From positions 1-64,000 of the forward strand of contig WQVY01000001.1 of NCBI GenBank assembly GCA_009785605.1: a stretch of DNA of 64,000 nt. Direction: 5' to 3'. Positions 27,897 to 38,053 of this stretch are shown piece after piece. The notes under the pieces are model-generated. The model searched no databases. It was not told the DNA's origin and saw nothing but the letters and a program-made list of their open reading frames with translations. The stretch is from Defluviitaleaceae bacterium. Its GTDB lineage: Bacteria; Bacillota; Clostridia; Lachnospirales; WQUN01. A program made the position numbers and the translations under genes. Each line of letters opens with the position of its first letter. Positions within the stretch are counted from its first letter, which is position 1.

Positions 27897-28910
27897 ATGA
27901 ATATTAGTGTAATAGGCTCAGGAAGTTGGGGGACGGCAATTGCCATCATGCTGGCACAAAACGGGCACAGTGTACGCTTATGGTCGTTTTCACAATCTGA
28001 ATGTGAGGGATTAAAGGCTCATGGCGAGAATAAACTGTTTTTACCTGGCTTTGCTATCCCGCAATCTGTGGAATACACAACCGATATCTATACCTGTGCC
28101 AACGCAAACTTGATAGTATGTGCCCTACCCTCTTTTGCGGTCAGGGCAACCATGGGCCAATTATCTTCACATATCAAGCCAGCGCAAGTGGTTGTAAATA
28201 TTTCAAAAGGCCTAGAAACAGAAAGCCTCTTAACATTGTCTGCTGTACTGCGTGATACGCTCCCAACTGCCGACATTGCGGTTATGACTGGCCCCAGCCA
28301 TGCAGAAGAAGTGGCACAAAAAGCTCCCACAACCAATGTTGTAGCGGCTGCAAACCCCAAAACTGCAAACTTTATACAAGACATTTTTATGAACCCATAT
28401 TTCAGGGTATATACACATGACGATATCCTTGGGGTTGAGCTAGGTGGTTCTTTAAAAAATGTTATAGCCCTTTGCGCTGGGATATCTGACGGGTTGGGCT
28501 TTGGCGATAATACAAAGGCCGCGCTTATGACACGAGGTATAAGCGAAATAACACGCCTAGGTATAGCCATGGGCGCTAAAGCAGAAACATTTGCAGGTTT
28601 GTCTGGTATAGGGGACCTTATAGTCACCTGTACCAGTATGCACAGCAGAAACCGCCGTGCGGGGATACTAATAGGTCAAGGCAAAACCGCAAGCGAAGCA
28701 TGTGACGAGATAAAAATGGTAGTAGAAGGCATAAACACATGCCGTGCCGCAAAGTACCTGGCGGATAAATATAATGTAGAAATGCCAATAATAAACCAGG
28801 CATATGCAGTATTGTTCGAAAACAAACCAGCAAAAGAAGCAACCCTGTCGCTAATGAATAGGGATAAACGTCACGAAAGCGAAAAAGGGTTCTTAGCAAG
28901 CTTAAAATAA
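27897..28910 (+). CDS. gpsA: Glycerol-3-phosphate dehydrogenase [NAD(P)+]
   Basis: ISVIGSGSWGTAIAIMLAQNGH, LKNVIALCAGISDGLGFGDNTKAALMTRG, GDLIVTCTSMHSRN. Confidence 0.96.
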   Translation: MNISVIGSGSWGTAIAIMLAQNGHSVRLWSFSQSECEGLKAHGENKLFLPGFAIPQSVEYTTDIYTCANANLIVCALPSFAVRATMGQLSSHIKPAQVVVNISKGLETESLLTLSAVLRDTLPTADIAVMTGPSHAEEVAQKAPTTNVVAAANPKTANFIQDIFMNPYFRVYTHDDILGVELGGSLKNVIALCAGISDGLGFGDNTKAALMTRGISEITRLGIAMGAKAETFAGLSGIGDLIVTCTSMHSRNRRAGILIGQGKTASEACDEIKMVVEGINTCRAAKYLADKYNVEMPIINQAYAVLFENKPAKEATLSLMNRDKRHESEKGFLASLK

Positions 28911-28930
28911 ATGCCATGAAGGAGATATAA

Positions 28931-29683
28931 ATGTATAAAAAATTCATTATTATTGTACTATTGATATCGCTTGTACTCTTACTCACCGGGTGCATAATAG
29001 GCAACCGCAACACCACCATCAATATGGTTAACGGCATCACCGGTACCGGCCCCATGGTCACCCAGGATATAGAGGTTGCCAATTTTAACACCTTAGAAAT
29101 AAGTGGCAACTTTAGGGTCATATTTATCCAATCACCAGAGCCGTCCCTTACCGTTATTATGCAAGAAAATTTATTCGAATATTTTGCACCAACCGTACAA
29201 GGCAGCAATTTGCAAATAACCCCGCACCGTGGTTTTAACACAACCAGCGCCAACCGGCCCCGGCTTTATGTTAGCGCGCCATATCTCACTGCTGTAGATT
29301 TTAGCGGTGCAGTTAGTGCCGATGGTTGGGACACAATACAAGGCCAACGCTTTACAATTGAGGCATCTGGGGCTGTTAGTTTGGACCTTGATATAGAGGT
29401 TAACAACCTAAGCATAGAAGCATCTGGTGCGGTAAGCTTGGACTTGGATTTGAATGTAGAACGGCTGGACTTAGAAATCTCTGGCGCTGCAAACGCAGAC
29501 CTTTACGGGGTTGCCAACGTCATAAATATATATGGCTTTGGCGCTATTAATCTAAGAGCCGGTAATCTACAAGTCGAAAGCGGGAGTGTAGAGCTATCTG
29601 GCGCATCCAACGCATCCTTGTCTACACTAGAAAATATTAATGTTACAACAAGCGGCCTGGCCCGCGTACGGGAGGCGAGTTAG
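28931..29683 (+). CDS. Lipoprotein with head GIN domain (DUF2807-like)
   Basis: Lipobox LLLTGCIIG; repeated ASGAVSLDLD beta-solenoid-like motifs. Confidence 0.8.
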   Translation: MYKKFIIIVLLISLVLLLTGCIIGNRNTTINMVNGITGTGPMVTQDIEVANFNTLEISGNFRVIFIQSPEPSLTVIMQENLFEYFAPTVQGSNLQITPHRGFNTTSANRPRLYVSAPYLTAVDFSGAVSADGWDTIQGQRFTIEASGAVSLDLDIEVNNLSIEASGAVSLDLDLNVERLDLEISGAANADLYGVANVINIYGFGAINLRAGNLQVESGSVELSGASNASLSTLENINVTTSGLARVREAS

Positions 29684-29685
29684 AC

Positions 29686-32091
29686 ATGTACTTGCAAAAA
29701 TGTGACCCAAGAACTCGAGAATTCTTTGGTTTTAACTGGCATTTCAAACTAGCAGAGGAAAGTAGCGACACCACTGGCAGCGGTTTATCTGGCTACCGCG
29801 CCGTGCAGCTACCCCATGACTGGAGCGTAGAGTATCCATTCGACAAGGATGCAGTGTCTTTAGGCTCCGGCGGGTATGTAAAAACTGGGGTTGGCTGGTA
29901 CAAGAAGCATTTTACTGTGTCCCCGGAAAGCAAGGGTAAACACATAACGCTGCAATTTGATGGCTCGTACATGTGTACACGCGTCACATTAAACGGCCAT
30001 ACCCTTGGCGAGCATATCTACGGCTACACACCTTTTGAGTACGATATCACAAATATTTTGTCATACGACGGTGAAAACGAGCTGGTAGTAAGGGTAGATA
30101 ACTCACAACAACCCAACTCGCGTTGGTACACAGGCAGTGGTATAACACGTGATGTATGGCTTTGTGCTACTAACACTGTGCATATACAAACCTACGGCAC
30201 ATATATAACAACCAAGCAATCACAAAGAGAAGCAACAATAAACATAGCAACAACAGTTACTGGCCCTATATCTGAGTGTACTCTAGTTACATCAATAGTA
30301 GATGCAGACAGCAATAATAAACAAAGCCCATATGCATACAGCGAAACACCCATTTCAACACATGGCAGTGTTAATCAAGCAATCACATTGCCCAACCCAA
30401 AACTATGGTCCCATAACAACCCCAACCTATACAAAGCCATCTCCGTCATAAAACTAGGCGAAACAATCCTAGACGAATACGAAACAATTTTTGGTATACG
30501 CAGTGTAGTATTTTGTCCAGACCGGGGATGCCTAATAAACGGTGAGCAGGTGAAACTCAACGGTGTATGCTTGCACCATGACGGCGGTGCCGTGGGTGCG
30601 GCTGTACCCAAAAAGCTATGGAAGCGCCGGCTTGTATTGTTAAAAGAAATGGGTGCAAACGCCATACGCATGGCCCACAACCCACCAGACCCAAGCTTAC
30701 TTGAACTGTGTGACGAAATGGGCTTTTATGTAATGGACGAAGCTTTCGACGAATGGGCCCAGCTCAAGTGGAAGACAGCAGGTAGCAATACCCACGAAAG
30801 CCGCGGCTACTCCGAATGGTTCCATGAGCATCACGTGGCAGACCTGGAAGCAATGCTATACCGCGACCGTAATCATGCTTCCGTTATAATGTGGAGTATA
30901 GGCAACGAAGTACCAGAGCAAGCCCTGCCTGATGGGCATTTACTGGCACAAAAACTCAAGGATATCTGCTATAAGATAGACCCAAGCCGCCTATGTACCC
31001 AAGGCAACGACCAAATTTGTGCAGAGCCACGGCCGGCCACAGCAGACTTCTTAAACACCCTAGACATCGTAGGCTATAACTACACCAACCGCTGGCGCAC
31101 CCGTGCAGAAACATTGTACGACGACGACAAGCGCGCCAACCCCAACTGGCTTATCCTAGGAACAGAAAACCCCTCCACAGCCGGTGTCCGGGGCGACTAT
31201 CGTATGGACCTATCACCCAACCCATGGCGTAGGCCCTACTACTCTGCCCCTACAAATGTTGGGCGGCTGCTTAGGTATACCATGACCCACGACTATGTAA
31301 TAGGCGACTTTATGTGGACAGGTATAGACCACTTGGGCGAGGCTCATTGGCCCAACAGGAGTTCGAACTCCGGGGTCATAGATACTTGCGGGTTTGTAAA
31401 AGACCATTATTATTTATACCAAAGCATATGGCGGGACGAGCCAATGATTCACTTATTCCCCCATCGCAATTTGGTAGATGTACGTGCTGGTGATGTATTA
31501 CCTGTACTATGCTATACAAACTGTACCTATGCGGAGTTATTTGTTAACGGCAAGTCATATGGAAGAAAAGCCTACAGCTATCCGTCATATGGTATGACGG
31601 AAACATACGGCCATTTTGATACGCCTATGATAAGCGCCAACACAGACGATTTATTCCTAAGCTGGGACGTGCCATATGCAGAGGGCACAATGGAAGCAGT
31701 AGGCTACAACGCCGCTGGGGAAGAAATAAGCCGTAGCATAATAAAAACCGCCACACAGCCAGTAGCCATAGTAGCCGCAACAGACACAAATACACTACAA
31801 GCTGGCGGCCGTGATATCGCGCATATAGAAATTACATTTGCGGATATTAACGGGATATTAAACCCAGTGGCCTCAAACAAAGTGACAGTAGCAGTAGAAG
31901 GCGCCGCAGAACTTATTGGCTTAGACAACGGAAACTCTGCCAGTCATGAGTCCTTTAAAGGGCACAGCATGACCGCTCACAACGGTATGTTACTAATAGT
32001 AATACGCGCAAAACATGATGCTGGCAAGGCAAAAGTAACTATCACTGCGGATGGGTTAACACCTGCAGTGGTTGACTTTACAGTAGTGTAG
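29686..32091 (+). CDS. Glycoside hydrolase family 2 (beta-galactosidase-type)
   Basis: LPHDWSVEYPF, CLHHDGGAVGAAVP, RMAHNPPDPSLLELCDEMGFYVMDEAFDEW, WSIGNEVPEQ. Confidence 0.93.
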   Translation: MYLQKCDPRTREFFGFNWHFKLAEESSDTTGSGLSGYRAVQLPHDWSVEYPFDKDAVSLGSGGYVKTGVGWYKKHFTVSPESKGKHITLQFDGSYMCTRVTLNGHTLGEHIYGYTPFEYDITNILSYDGENELVVRVDNSQQPNSRWYTGSGITRDVWLCATNTVHIQTYGTYITTKQSQREATINIATTVTGPISECTLVTSIVDADSNNKQSPYAYSETPISTHGSVNQAITLPNPKLWSHNNPNLYKAISVIKLGETILDEYETIFGIRSVVFCPDRGCLINGEQVKLNGVCLHHDGGAVGAAVPKKLWKRRLVLLKEMGANAIRMAHNPPDPSLLELCDEMGFYVMDEAFDEWAQLKWKTAGSNTHESRGYSEWFHEHHVADLEAMLYRDRNHASVIMWSIGNEVPEQALPDGHLLAQKLKDICYKIDPSRLCTQGNDQICAEPRPATADFLNTLDIVGYNYTNRWRTRAETLYDDDKRANPNWLILGTENPSTAGVRGDYRMDLSPNPWRRPYYSAPTNVGRLLRYTMTHDYVIGDFMWTGIDHLGEAHWPNRSSNSGVIDTCGFVKDHYYLYQSIWRDEPMIHLFPHRNLVDVRAGDVLPVLCYTNCTYAELFVNGKSYGRKAYSYPSYGMTETYGHFDTPMISANTDDLFLSWDVPYAEGTMEAVGYNAAGEEISRSIIKTATQPVAIVAATDTNTLQAGGRDIAHIEITFADINGILNPVASNKVTVAVEGAAELIGLDNGNSASHESFKGHSMTAHNGMLLIVIRAKHDAGKAKVTITADGLTPAVVDFTVV

Positions 32092-32107
32092 ATATAGATG
32101 TGTAATG

Positions 32108-32156
32108 CAACAAAAAAAGGCTACCCATCATATGTGATGAGGTAGCCTTTTGTGTG
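32108..32156. terminator. Bidirectional terminator between convergent genes
   Basis: AAAAAAAGGCTACCcatcatatgtgatgaGGTAGCCTTTTGTG. Confidence 0.8.
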
Positions 32157-32162
32157 TTAATC

Positions 32163-33227
32163 CTATATCCCTGCGGTAACCGCAGCCCCGGTCCGGTCAG
32201 ATTCGAACACGGCATCTATTACTTTCATGACCCTAAGCGCTTGCTCGCCGGTTACTCTTAGCTCGGCTTTTCCATTAAGGGTATCTACGATATTTCTGTA
32301 GTAGTCAGTCCAATGTGTGCCAACTATACTTGGCAGCGGCGTTTCTATAGTAGTTTCTTTTGGCCTGGGTAGCATAATGCGAGTTGGGCCGGCCGCTGTG
32401 TAAACTAGGTTTTCGGTCCAGTCCTTCTCGTTAGGGTCAGCTTGTTTTACTATCTTGCCGCCCAGTTCCCAATCATCAATGACGGCTGTACCGTCTTCGC
32501 ACGACACATGCCACCTTGGCAGCGGGATAAAGCAGTTGGTAGATATGCTTACCATGCCGCTAATGCCATTTTCGAAACGTAGCAACACTGTAAACGAATC
32601 GTCTATTTCTTGGCCATATACTTTATGCAGATGTGCTTGTACAGATACAACTTTTTGCGGGATCAAGTCCATCATCTGGTCCAGAAGGTGAATGCCCCAG
32701 TCCAAAAGTAGCCCGCCGCCGTTTTGTTTAAACACACGCCAGCCATACAATGGGCGTGAGCCTTGTACACGGCTTTCTATGTTGTATGGTTTTGTTAACA
32801 TGCCGTCTGCTAATATTTTGCGTACAGTAAGGTAGTCTTTGTCCCAACGCCTGTTTTGATGGACAGAGAACAGCTTGCCAGTCTTCTTGGCCACGGCAAG
32901 TATTTCTTCCAGCTCTGGCGCGTTCATTGTTACTGGTTTTTCGCAAATTACGTGTTTTCCGGCTTGTAAACATTTTATCGAATAATCTTTATGCACGTCG
33001 TTGGGAGTGGCAATTAGCACCATATCAATACTGCCGTCGGCATATATTTCTTCTGGTGTCGCGTAGACTTTTACACCCCACTCGTCACGTGCCTTATTGT
33101 TGGCTTCTTCGCGGACATCGTACCCGCCTATTACCTTTATTTCTGGGATATGCTCCCGTATGTTTCTTACGTGCCACCCGGCCATGCCGCCCATTCCTAT
33201 AATTGCCATGTTGTAGGACATTAACAA
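32163..33227 (-). CDS. Gfo/Idh/MocA family oxidoreductase
   Basis: NMAIIGMGGMAGWHVRNI, HVICEKPVTMNAPELEEI, GGGLLLDWGIHLLDQMMDLI. Confidence 0.92.
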   Translation of the reverse strand: MLMSYNMAIIGMGGMAGWHVRNIREHIPEIKVIGGYDVREEANNKARDEWGVKVYATPEEIYADGSIDMVLIATPNDVHKDYSIKCLQAGKHVICEKPVTMNAPELEEILAVAKKTGKLFSVHQNRRWDKDYLTVRKILADGMLTKPYNIESRVQGSRPLYGWRVFKQNGGGLLLDWGIHLLDQMMDLIPQKVVSVQAHLHKVYGQEIDDSFTVLLRFENGISGMVSISTNCFIPLPRWHVSCEDGTAVIDDWELGGKIVKQADPNEKDWTENLVYTAAGPTRIMLPRPKETTIETPLPSIVGTHWTDYYRNIVDTLNGKAELRVTGEQALRVMKVIDAVFESDRTGAAVTAGI

Positions 33228-33317
33228 TATCCCCCTTTGTATTTTTTATAGCACAACCACTATATAACGACAATATGAAATTTGCAATATCAATTGCATT
33301 ACGCTTTGGTATAGTTA

Positions 33318-34247
33318 TTAATATGTTGTCCTGTGAAATGTCATTATGTACCCTGCCCCACCCCCATAACGGGTCGATGATATATATATCAACCCCGGCA
33401 GGGGTTCGTCATGTAAAAACTCGCTAAACATTACCAAGTAATATGCCTGGCCTTCGCTTTGCTTGCACCACTGTATGTACGGGCCGCTTGCAATAAACTG
33501 CGCGTATTCTTCTAGGGTTATGCCATTTTCCCATATGATGCTTGCGTGAGGGATGCCTACATATCTTAGGTGCCAGGGTTCGTATATTATGTTGGTTATT
33601 TCTGTTTTATGCTGTGGGTATCTTATTATAAAGCCAAAGCGGTGGCTGTTTGCGGCAAGCCACTGCCCGGCTTTTGTTAGAGCAAAATCCTGCGTAAGTT
33701 GCCCAGTGACGGTTACATCCAATGCCAGGCCCGTCTGGTGCTCACTAGCACCTGGGCGCTGTACAATGTTAGCCGCCAACTCACTTGCAGCTGCGGCACT
33801 GTGGCCTTGGGATACAAGAGCTCTGGTTTTATTATCAAACAACCGTTGTTGATACTCATATGGGCGGTATGCGCTTATGAGTTGCAAGCCGTGCGTGCCG
33901 CCTTCTGCCGACATTGCTGCAAGCATTTCTGTATAAGCTGTAAACGCTACAATATGTAATCTTATACCCTGGAACGTAACCAGGCTTGGCGGTGTAAAGT
34001 CTTGCGGTAGCGGGTTATCGTAGTTAACAAGCCATAAATCACCCGAGTCTGTAAAGTGGTTGGTCATGCTTACTGGTACTGTATGTTCTTCTTGTCTTGG
34101 TATATAAAAATATACCTGTTGCCCGTACGGTGGTGCTGTCAACTGCCAAATCATAACAAATGAGACAGCAACCAAGCCTATCAATATGTAAATATAAACC
34201 TTATGCAGGAATGTGCTAAGCACATTCCTTTTCGTATATGCCAACAA
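33318..34247 (-). CDS. M15 (VanY/DacB-type) D-alanyl-D-alanine carboxypeptidase
   Basis: LISAYRPYEYQQRLFDN, GASEHQTGLALDVT, HRFGFIIRYPQ, EPWHLRYVG. Confidence 0.9.
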   Translation of the reverse strand: MLAYTKRNVLSTFLHKVYIYILIGLVAVSFVMIWQLTAPPYGQQVYFYIPRQEEHTVPVSMTNHFTDSGDLWLVNYDNPLPQDFTPPSLVTFQGIRLHIVAFTAYTEMLAAMSAEGGTHGLQLISAYRPYEYQQRLFDNKTRALVSQGHSAAAASELAANIVQRPGASEHQTGLALDVTVTGQLTQDFALTKAGQWLAANSHRFGFIIRYPQHKTEITNIIYEPWHLRYVGIPHASIIWENGITLEEYAQFIASGPYIQWCKQSEGQAYYLVMFSEFLHDEPLPGLIYISSTRYGGGAGYIMTFHRTTY

Positions 34248-34252
34248 TGTTT

Positions 34253-35548
34253 TTATATCGTCACCAGTCCCTCCCGATACAATGCGTCCAATGCAAAAGC
34301 TACCCCAGTCTTGGCATGAGATGTGGTTAGCCCCCCTTGATGGTAAACAATATAAGGCTCCCGTAGCGGCGCGTCCGCACTAAGCTCTATAGATGAGCCC
34401 TGCACAAACGTCCCACCGGCCATCACAACACCATCGGCATATCCGGGCATGGGTGCTGCTTCTGGCACTACATAGCTGTCTACCGGTGCTGCTTGCTGTA
34501 TGCCTTTGCAATATGTTAGTACTTTTTTAGCATCGCCTAGCTTTATTGCCTGGACAATATCTGTACGCAGTACATGTGGGCCGGGGTTGACTTCGTAGCC
34601 TAACTTCATAAATACCGCTGCCGCCAGTATCGCGCCTGTAACGCAGGCACTTACTGTTTGCGGAGCTATAAACAGCCCCTGAAGCAATGTGCGTGTCATA
34701 CCCAATGTTGGCCCAACAGCACTGCCTAAGCCTGGCGCAGTAAGCCTAGTGGCTGCTGCCTCTACATATTTGGCGGCACCTACTACATACCCTCCGCCTG
34801 GTGCAATTCCCCCACCCGGGTTTTTTATTAGTGAGCCGGCGGCTATGTCTGCCCCGGCCTCTATAGGTTCGCGCTCCTCTACAAATTCACCATAGCAATT
34901 GTCTACCAATATAATTGTATGCGGGTTGATCGTCCTAATAAACGTAATTAGCTCCTCAATCTCTTTTATTGTAAATGAAGGCCGCCATGCATATCCCTTG
35001 CTGCGCTGGATTGTAACCATCTTTACCGGCTTATCAGTTAATGCTTTACCAATAGTATCAAAACAGAACCCGCCGCCGGGTGTAAGGTCAACTTGGCGGT
35101 ATATTACGCCATATTCCGCCAGTGACCCAGGTGCCGGGCGTATCCCTATCACGCTCTCAAGCGTATCGTATGGCCGCCCCACTGGGGATAGTAGTACATC
35201 ACCAGGGCGCAGGTTGCCAAACAGTGCTGCGGCCAATGCATGAGTCCCAGATATAAGTTGCGGCCTTACCAGCGCAGCTTCCGCTTTAAAGATAGCCGAA
35301 AAAATATCCTCCAATGCCTGGCGGCCTATATCGTGATACCCATACCCAGTAGAATCTGCAAAATGGGCATCACTCAAACGGCAGGCCTGCATGGCATGAA
35401 GGACTTTTAGTTGGTTGAACGCGGCAAACTCATTTATACAGGCGTATGGCTTTGCTAAGTCTGCATCCGCTGCCTTTATATAGTCCGCCACAGCTGGACT
35501 TATTCCCATATGGTTTACCATGTACTCATATTGCATATTTGGCTTCAT
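34253..35548 (-). CDS. Methionine gamma-lyase/aluminium-resistance family PLP protein
   Basis: PQLISGTHALAAALFGNLRPGD, QRSKGYAWRPSFTI, ILVDNCYGEFVE, GSLIKNPGGGIAPGGGYVVG. Confidence 0.9.
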   Translation of the reverse strand: MKPNMQYEYMVNHMGISPAVADYIKAADADLAKPYACINEFAAFNQLKVLHAMQACRLSDAHFADSTGYGYHDIGRQALEDIFSAIFKAEAALVRPQLISGTHALAAALFGNLRPGDVLLSPVGRPYDTLESVIGIRPAPGSLAEYGVIYRQVDLTPGGGFCFDTIGKALTDKPVKMVTIQRSKGYAWRPSFTIKEIEELITFIRTINPHTIILVDNCYGEFVEEREPIEAGADIAAGSLIKNPGGGIAPGGGYVVGAAKYVEAAATRLTAPGLGSAVGPTLGMTRTLLQGLFIAPQTVSACVTGAILAAAVFMKLGYEVNPGPHVLRTDIVQAIKLGDAKKVLTYCKGIQQAAPVDSYVVPEAAPMPGYADGVVMAGGTFVQGSSIELSADAPLREPYIVYHQGGLTTSHAKTGVAFALDALYREGLVTI

Positions 35549-35587
35549 CCTCTTTATAATTTTTGCTGTATAGCAATTCCACTATAT

Positions 35588-35683
35588 AGCAATTCATCTT
35601 TAAATCGGCCTCGCCTGTCGCCGAAAAGCGTTGTAACGTCCGCTATTTCGGCTCGATCGGGACCGTTTAAAGGGGAATTGCTA
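35588..35683 (-). repeat. MITE-like intergenic element copy 2 with terminal inverted repeats and conserved inner hairpin
   Basis: TAGCAATTCATCTTTAAAT.../...TTTAAAGGGGAATTGCTA; minus-strand core GAGCCGAAATAGCGGACGTTACAACGCTTTTCGGCGACAGGC. Confidence 0.65.
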
Positions 35684-35727
35684 CAGTATAGCATTTTGTG
35701 CAGCAAAGCTGCCAGTTATCATGCACA

Positions 35728-35766
35728 TAAAAAGAGAGCTGGACCGATACGGCCAACTCTCTTTAA
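35728..35766 (-). terminator. Hairpin terminator region after acidic-repeat gene
   Basis: AAAGAGAGctggaccgatacggccaACTCTCTTT. Confidence 0.6.
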
Positions 35767-35803
35767 ATAATAACTGCAATATATACTAGTCGTATGTGCA
35801 GGA

Positions 35804-36511
35804 TTATTCGTTGTCTTCCTCATCTTCGTCGTCATCTTCATCATCGTCATCGTCATCGTCGTTGTCTTCATCTTCATCGTCGTTGTCTTCGTCGTTGTAG
35901 TCTTCGTCTTCGTCGTTGTAGTCTTCGTCTTCTTCGTCGTAGTCTTCGTCTTCTTCGTCGTAGTCTTCATCTTGCTCGTCATAGTCTTCGTCTTCTTCGT
36001 CGTAGTCTTCGTCTTCTTCGTCGTAGTCTTCGTCTTGTTCGTCATAATCTTCGTCGTCTGCTGGTATGGCTTCTTCAGCAGTAGAGATTGTTACAACTCT
36101 TGTGGCTGGGTCCCATGATGCTGTTGCGCCTACTGCTTCAGCAATTGCGCTAACAGGAAGCATAATACGCCCGCTAAGCATCATTTGTGGTACATCTGGG
36201 ATAACGGTTTGGCCGTTAACATAGAAATGCACCCCATCGGCAGGTATAACAACAGTTATACCGTCTCCGGTAAGGGTGGCAACTCTGTCGCTTCCGTTCC
36301 AGTTAGGGACGAAACCCATTTGCGTAAACACACCACGGACTGGTGCAAGTACGCGGCCACCTTGCATTATGGGGCCCTGGTCTTCAAACTGCACTTCGTA
36401 CCCGTCTACAACCACGCTTATGTCGCTGTTGGCAAACAGGGCTGTGGATGTAAGGCCTAGCACCATCGCTAGTACGACGGTCATGGCCAACAGCTTCTTT
36501 GCTATTCTCAT
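35804..36511 (-). CDS. Copper amine oxidase N-terminal-like domain protein with C-terminal acidic 7-residue repeats
   Basis: Signal peptide; VVVDGYEVQFEDQGPIMQGGRVLAPVRGVFTQMG, MLSGRIMLPVSAIAEAVGATASWDPATRVVTI; then (DEDYDE[EQ])n. Confidence 0.85.
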   Translation of the reverse strand: MRIAKKLLAMTVVLAMVLGLTSTALFANSDISVVVDGYEVQFEDQGPIMQGGRVLAPVRGVFTQMGFVPNWNGSDRVATLTGDGITVVIPADGVHFYVNGQTVIPDVPQMMLSGRIMLPVSAIAEAVGATASWDPATRVVTISTAEEAIPADDEDYDEQDEDYDEEDEDYDEEDEDYDEQDEDYDEEDEDYDEEDEDYNDEDEDYNDEDNDDEDEDNDDDDDDDEDDDEDEEDNE

Positions 36512-36655
36512 AGCAAGTCCTCCTTTTTTGGCTGGGTAATAGACATGCGGCTTGCTTGGCTAAGCCAAGATTAGACAAGATGCGTGTATATCACCAATTT
36601 TTCGCCTTAATTAGTATGAATTTACCACTACGGACTTGTTATGTCAATAAAACAT

Positions 36656-38053
36656 TTATATCACTTTCCCTGGGTTTAAAATGCCATTGGGGTCAAATAC
36701 ACGCTTAACCCCACGCATAAGCTCTAACACAGTGGCGCATTCGCTACTTTGCAAATATGGCAGCTTTGCATAGCCAATACCATGCTCACCAGATACCTTG
36801 CCGCCATACATAGCCGCCCGTTCATACAAATGCGTAAATACAGTGCTTAAAGTTGACTTCCACTGTATGTCGTCTAAGGCATCGCGCAATACATAAATAT
36901 GCAAGTTGCCATCCCCAGCATGGCCAAAACTTTTAATACGTACATTGTATTCGCGGCTAAGCTCGTACGTATAGGCCAGAAATGCAGCCACTTTATTTTT
37001 GGGCACAACAACGTCGCACTCGTCCATCTGGGTTGTAGAAGATTTAATAGCTTCCAGGAATGCCCCACGGGCAGACCATACAGCCTCTTTACGTTCCTCT
37101 GTATCTACAATTAGTAAATCTGTAGCCCCGGACGCATAACATACCTCTGCCAGTGCGGCATATGCGGATTCTATTTCCGTTATATCACTGCCATCATACG
37201 TAAGTAGCAAGTACGCTTCGCTGCTCTTATCTGGAAATGTTTTGCCCAAGAATTTTTCTGCATCTAGTATGACATCCCGCTCCATAAACTCTACTGCTGT
37301 GGGGATGATTTTGGTTTTCATGATACCCTGTACAGCACCTAGTGCATTGTTGATATCAGGAAACGGGATTAACAAGCTGCGTGTCTTGCCTGGTAGTGGA
37401 AGCAGTTTTAATACGGCTTTTGTTATAAATGCCAGGGTACCTTCTGCGCCTATTACCAAGTTTTTCAGGCTGTATCCGCTCGAGTCTTTTACGACTTTAC
37501 CGCCCAATTCTACAATCTCACCACTTGGCAGTACTACTTCCAAAGCGCGCACATAATCGCGGGTTACGCCGTATTTTACCGCTCGCATACCCCCGGCATT
37601 GGTGGAAATATTGCCCCCAATAGTGGCAGATTTCTCGCCCGGGTCCGGGGGGTAAAAGAACCCTTTCGGCTCTACATATGCGGCAATTTCCATTAGCATA
37701 ACGCCCGGTTCGACGGTTAAGGTCATATTTTCTTCGTCCAACTCTAGCACACGGTTCATCTTGGATGTACACAGCATTATCCCACCGTGGATGGCCACAG
37801 CACCGCCAACAAGCCCTGTACCAGCACCACGTGCAACCACAGGTATACGATGTATATTAGCATGGCTTATAATAAGAGAGACTTCATTCGCTGACCTAAT
37901 ATATATAAGGACATCTGGCGATTTTATTGCGTCACCCAACTCGTCCCTGGCGTAGCTCTCGCTGACATCTGTGCCAATGGTTATCCTATCATGAGGTATT
38001 ATGGATTTTAGGAACGCAATATCTGCACTGTCTATTTTTTTATACATACTCAC
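36656..38053 (-). CDS. FAD-binding oxidase, GlcD/lactate dehydrogenase type (LctD-like)
   Basis: [78 protein letters not shown]. Confidence 0.93.
   Translation of the reverse strand: MSMYKKIDSADIAFLKSIIPHDRITIGTDVSESYARDELGDAIKSPDVLIYIRSANEVSLIISHANIHRIPVVARGAGTGLVGGAVAIHGGIMLCTSKMNRVLELDEENMTLTVEPGVMLMEIAAYVEPKGFFYPPDPGEKSATIGGNISTNAGGMRAVKYGVTRDYVRALEVVLPSGEIVELGGKVVKDSSGYSLKNLVIGAEGTLAFITKAVLKLLPLPGKTRSLLIPFPDINNALGAVQGIMKTKIIPTAVEFMERDVILDAEKFLGKTFPDKSSEAYLLLTYDGSDITEIESAYAALAEVCYASGATDLLIVDTEERKEAVWSARGAFLEAIKSSTTQMDECDVVVPKNKVAAFLAYTYELSREYNVRIKSFGHAGDGNLHIYVLRDALDDIQWKSTLSTVFTHLYERAAMYGGKVSGEHGIGYAKLPYLQSSECATVLELMRGVKRVFDPNGILNPGKVI

Noticed and set aside
31340-31390. tRNA T-arm-like GGAGTTCGAACTCC
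   Set aside because: Lies inside the GH2 coding sequence with no acceptor or anticodon arms around it; it is a short palindrome within codons.
35870-36060. Possible CRISPR-like array (regular short repeats)
   Set aside because: Repeats are contiguous 21-bp units encoding DEDYDEE/Q without spacers.
35719-36084. ORFs 35719-36045 (-) 'TKTTTKKTK...' and 35794-36084 (+) Arg/His/Leu-rich
   Set aside because: Alternative-frame and antisense translations of the 21-bp acidic-repeat DNA; no independent coding evidence.
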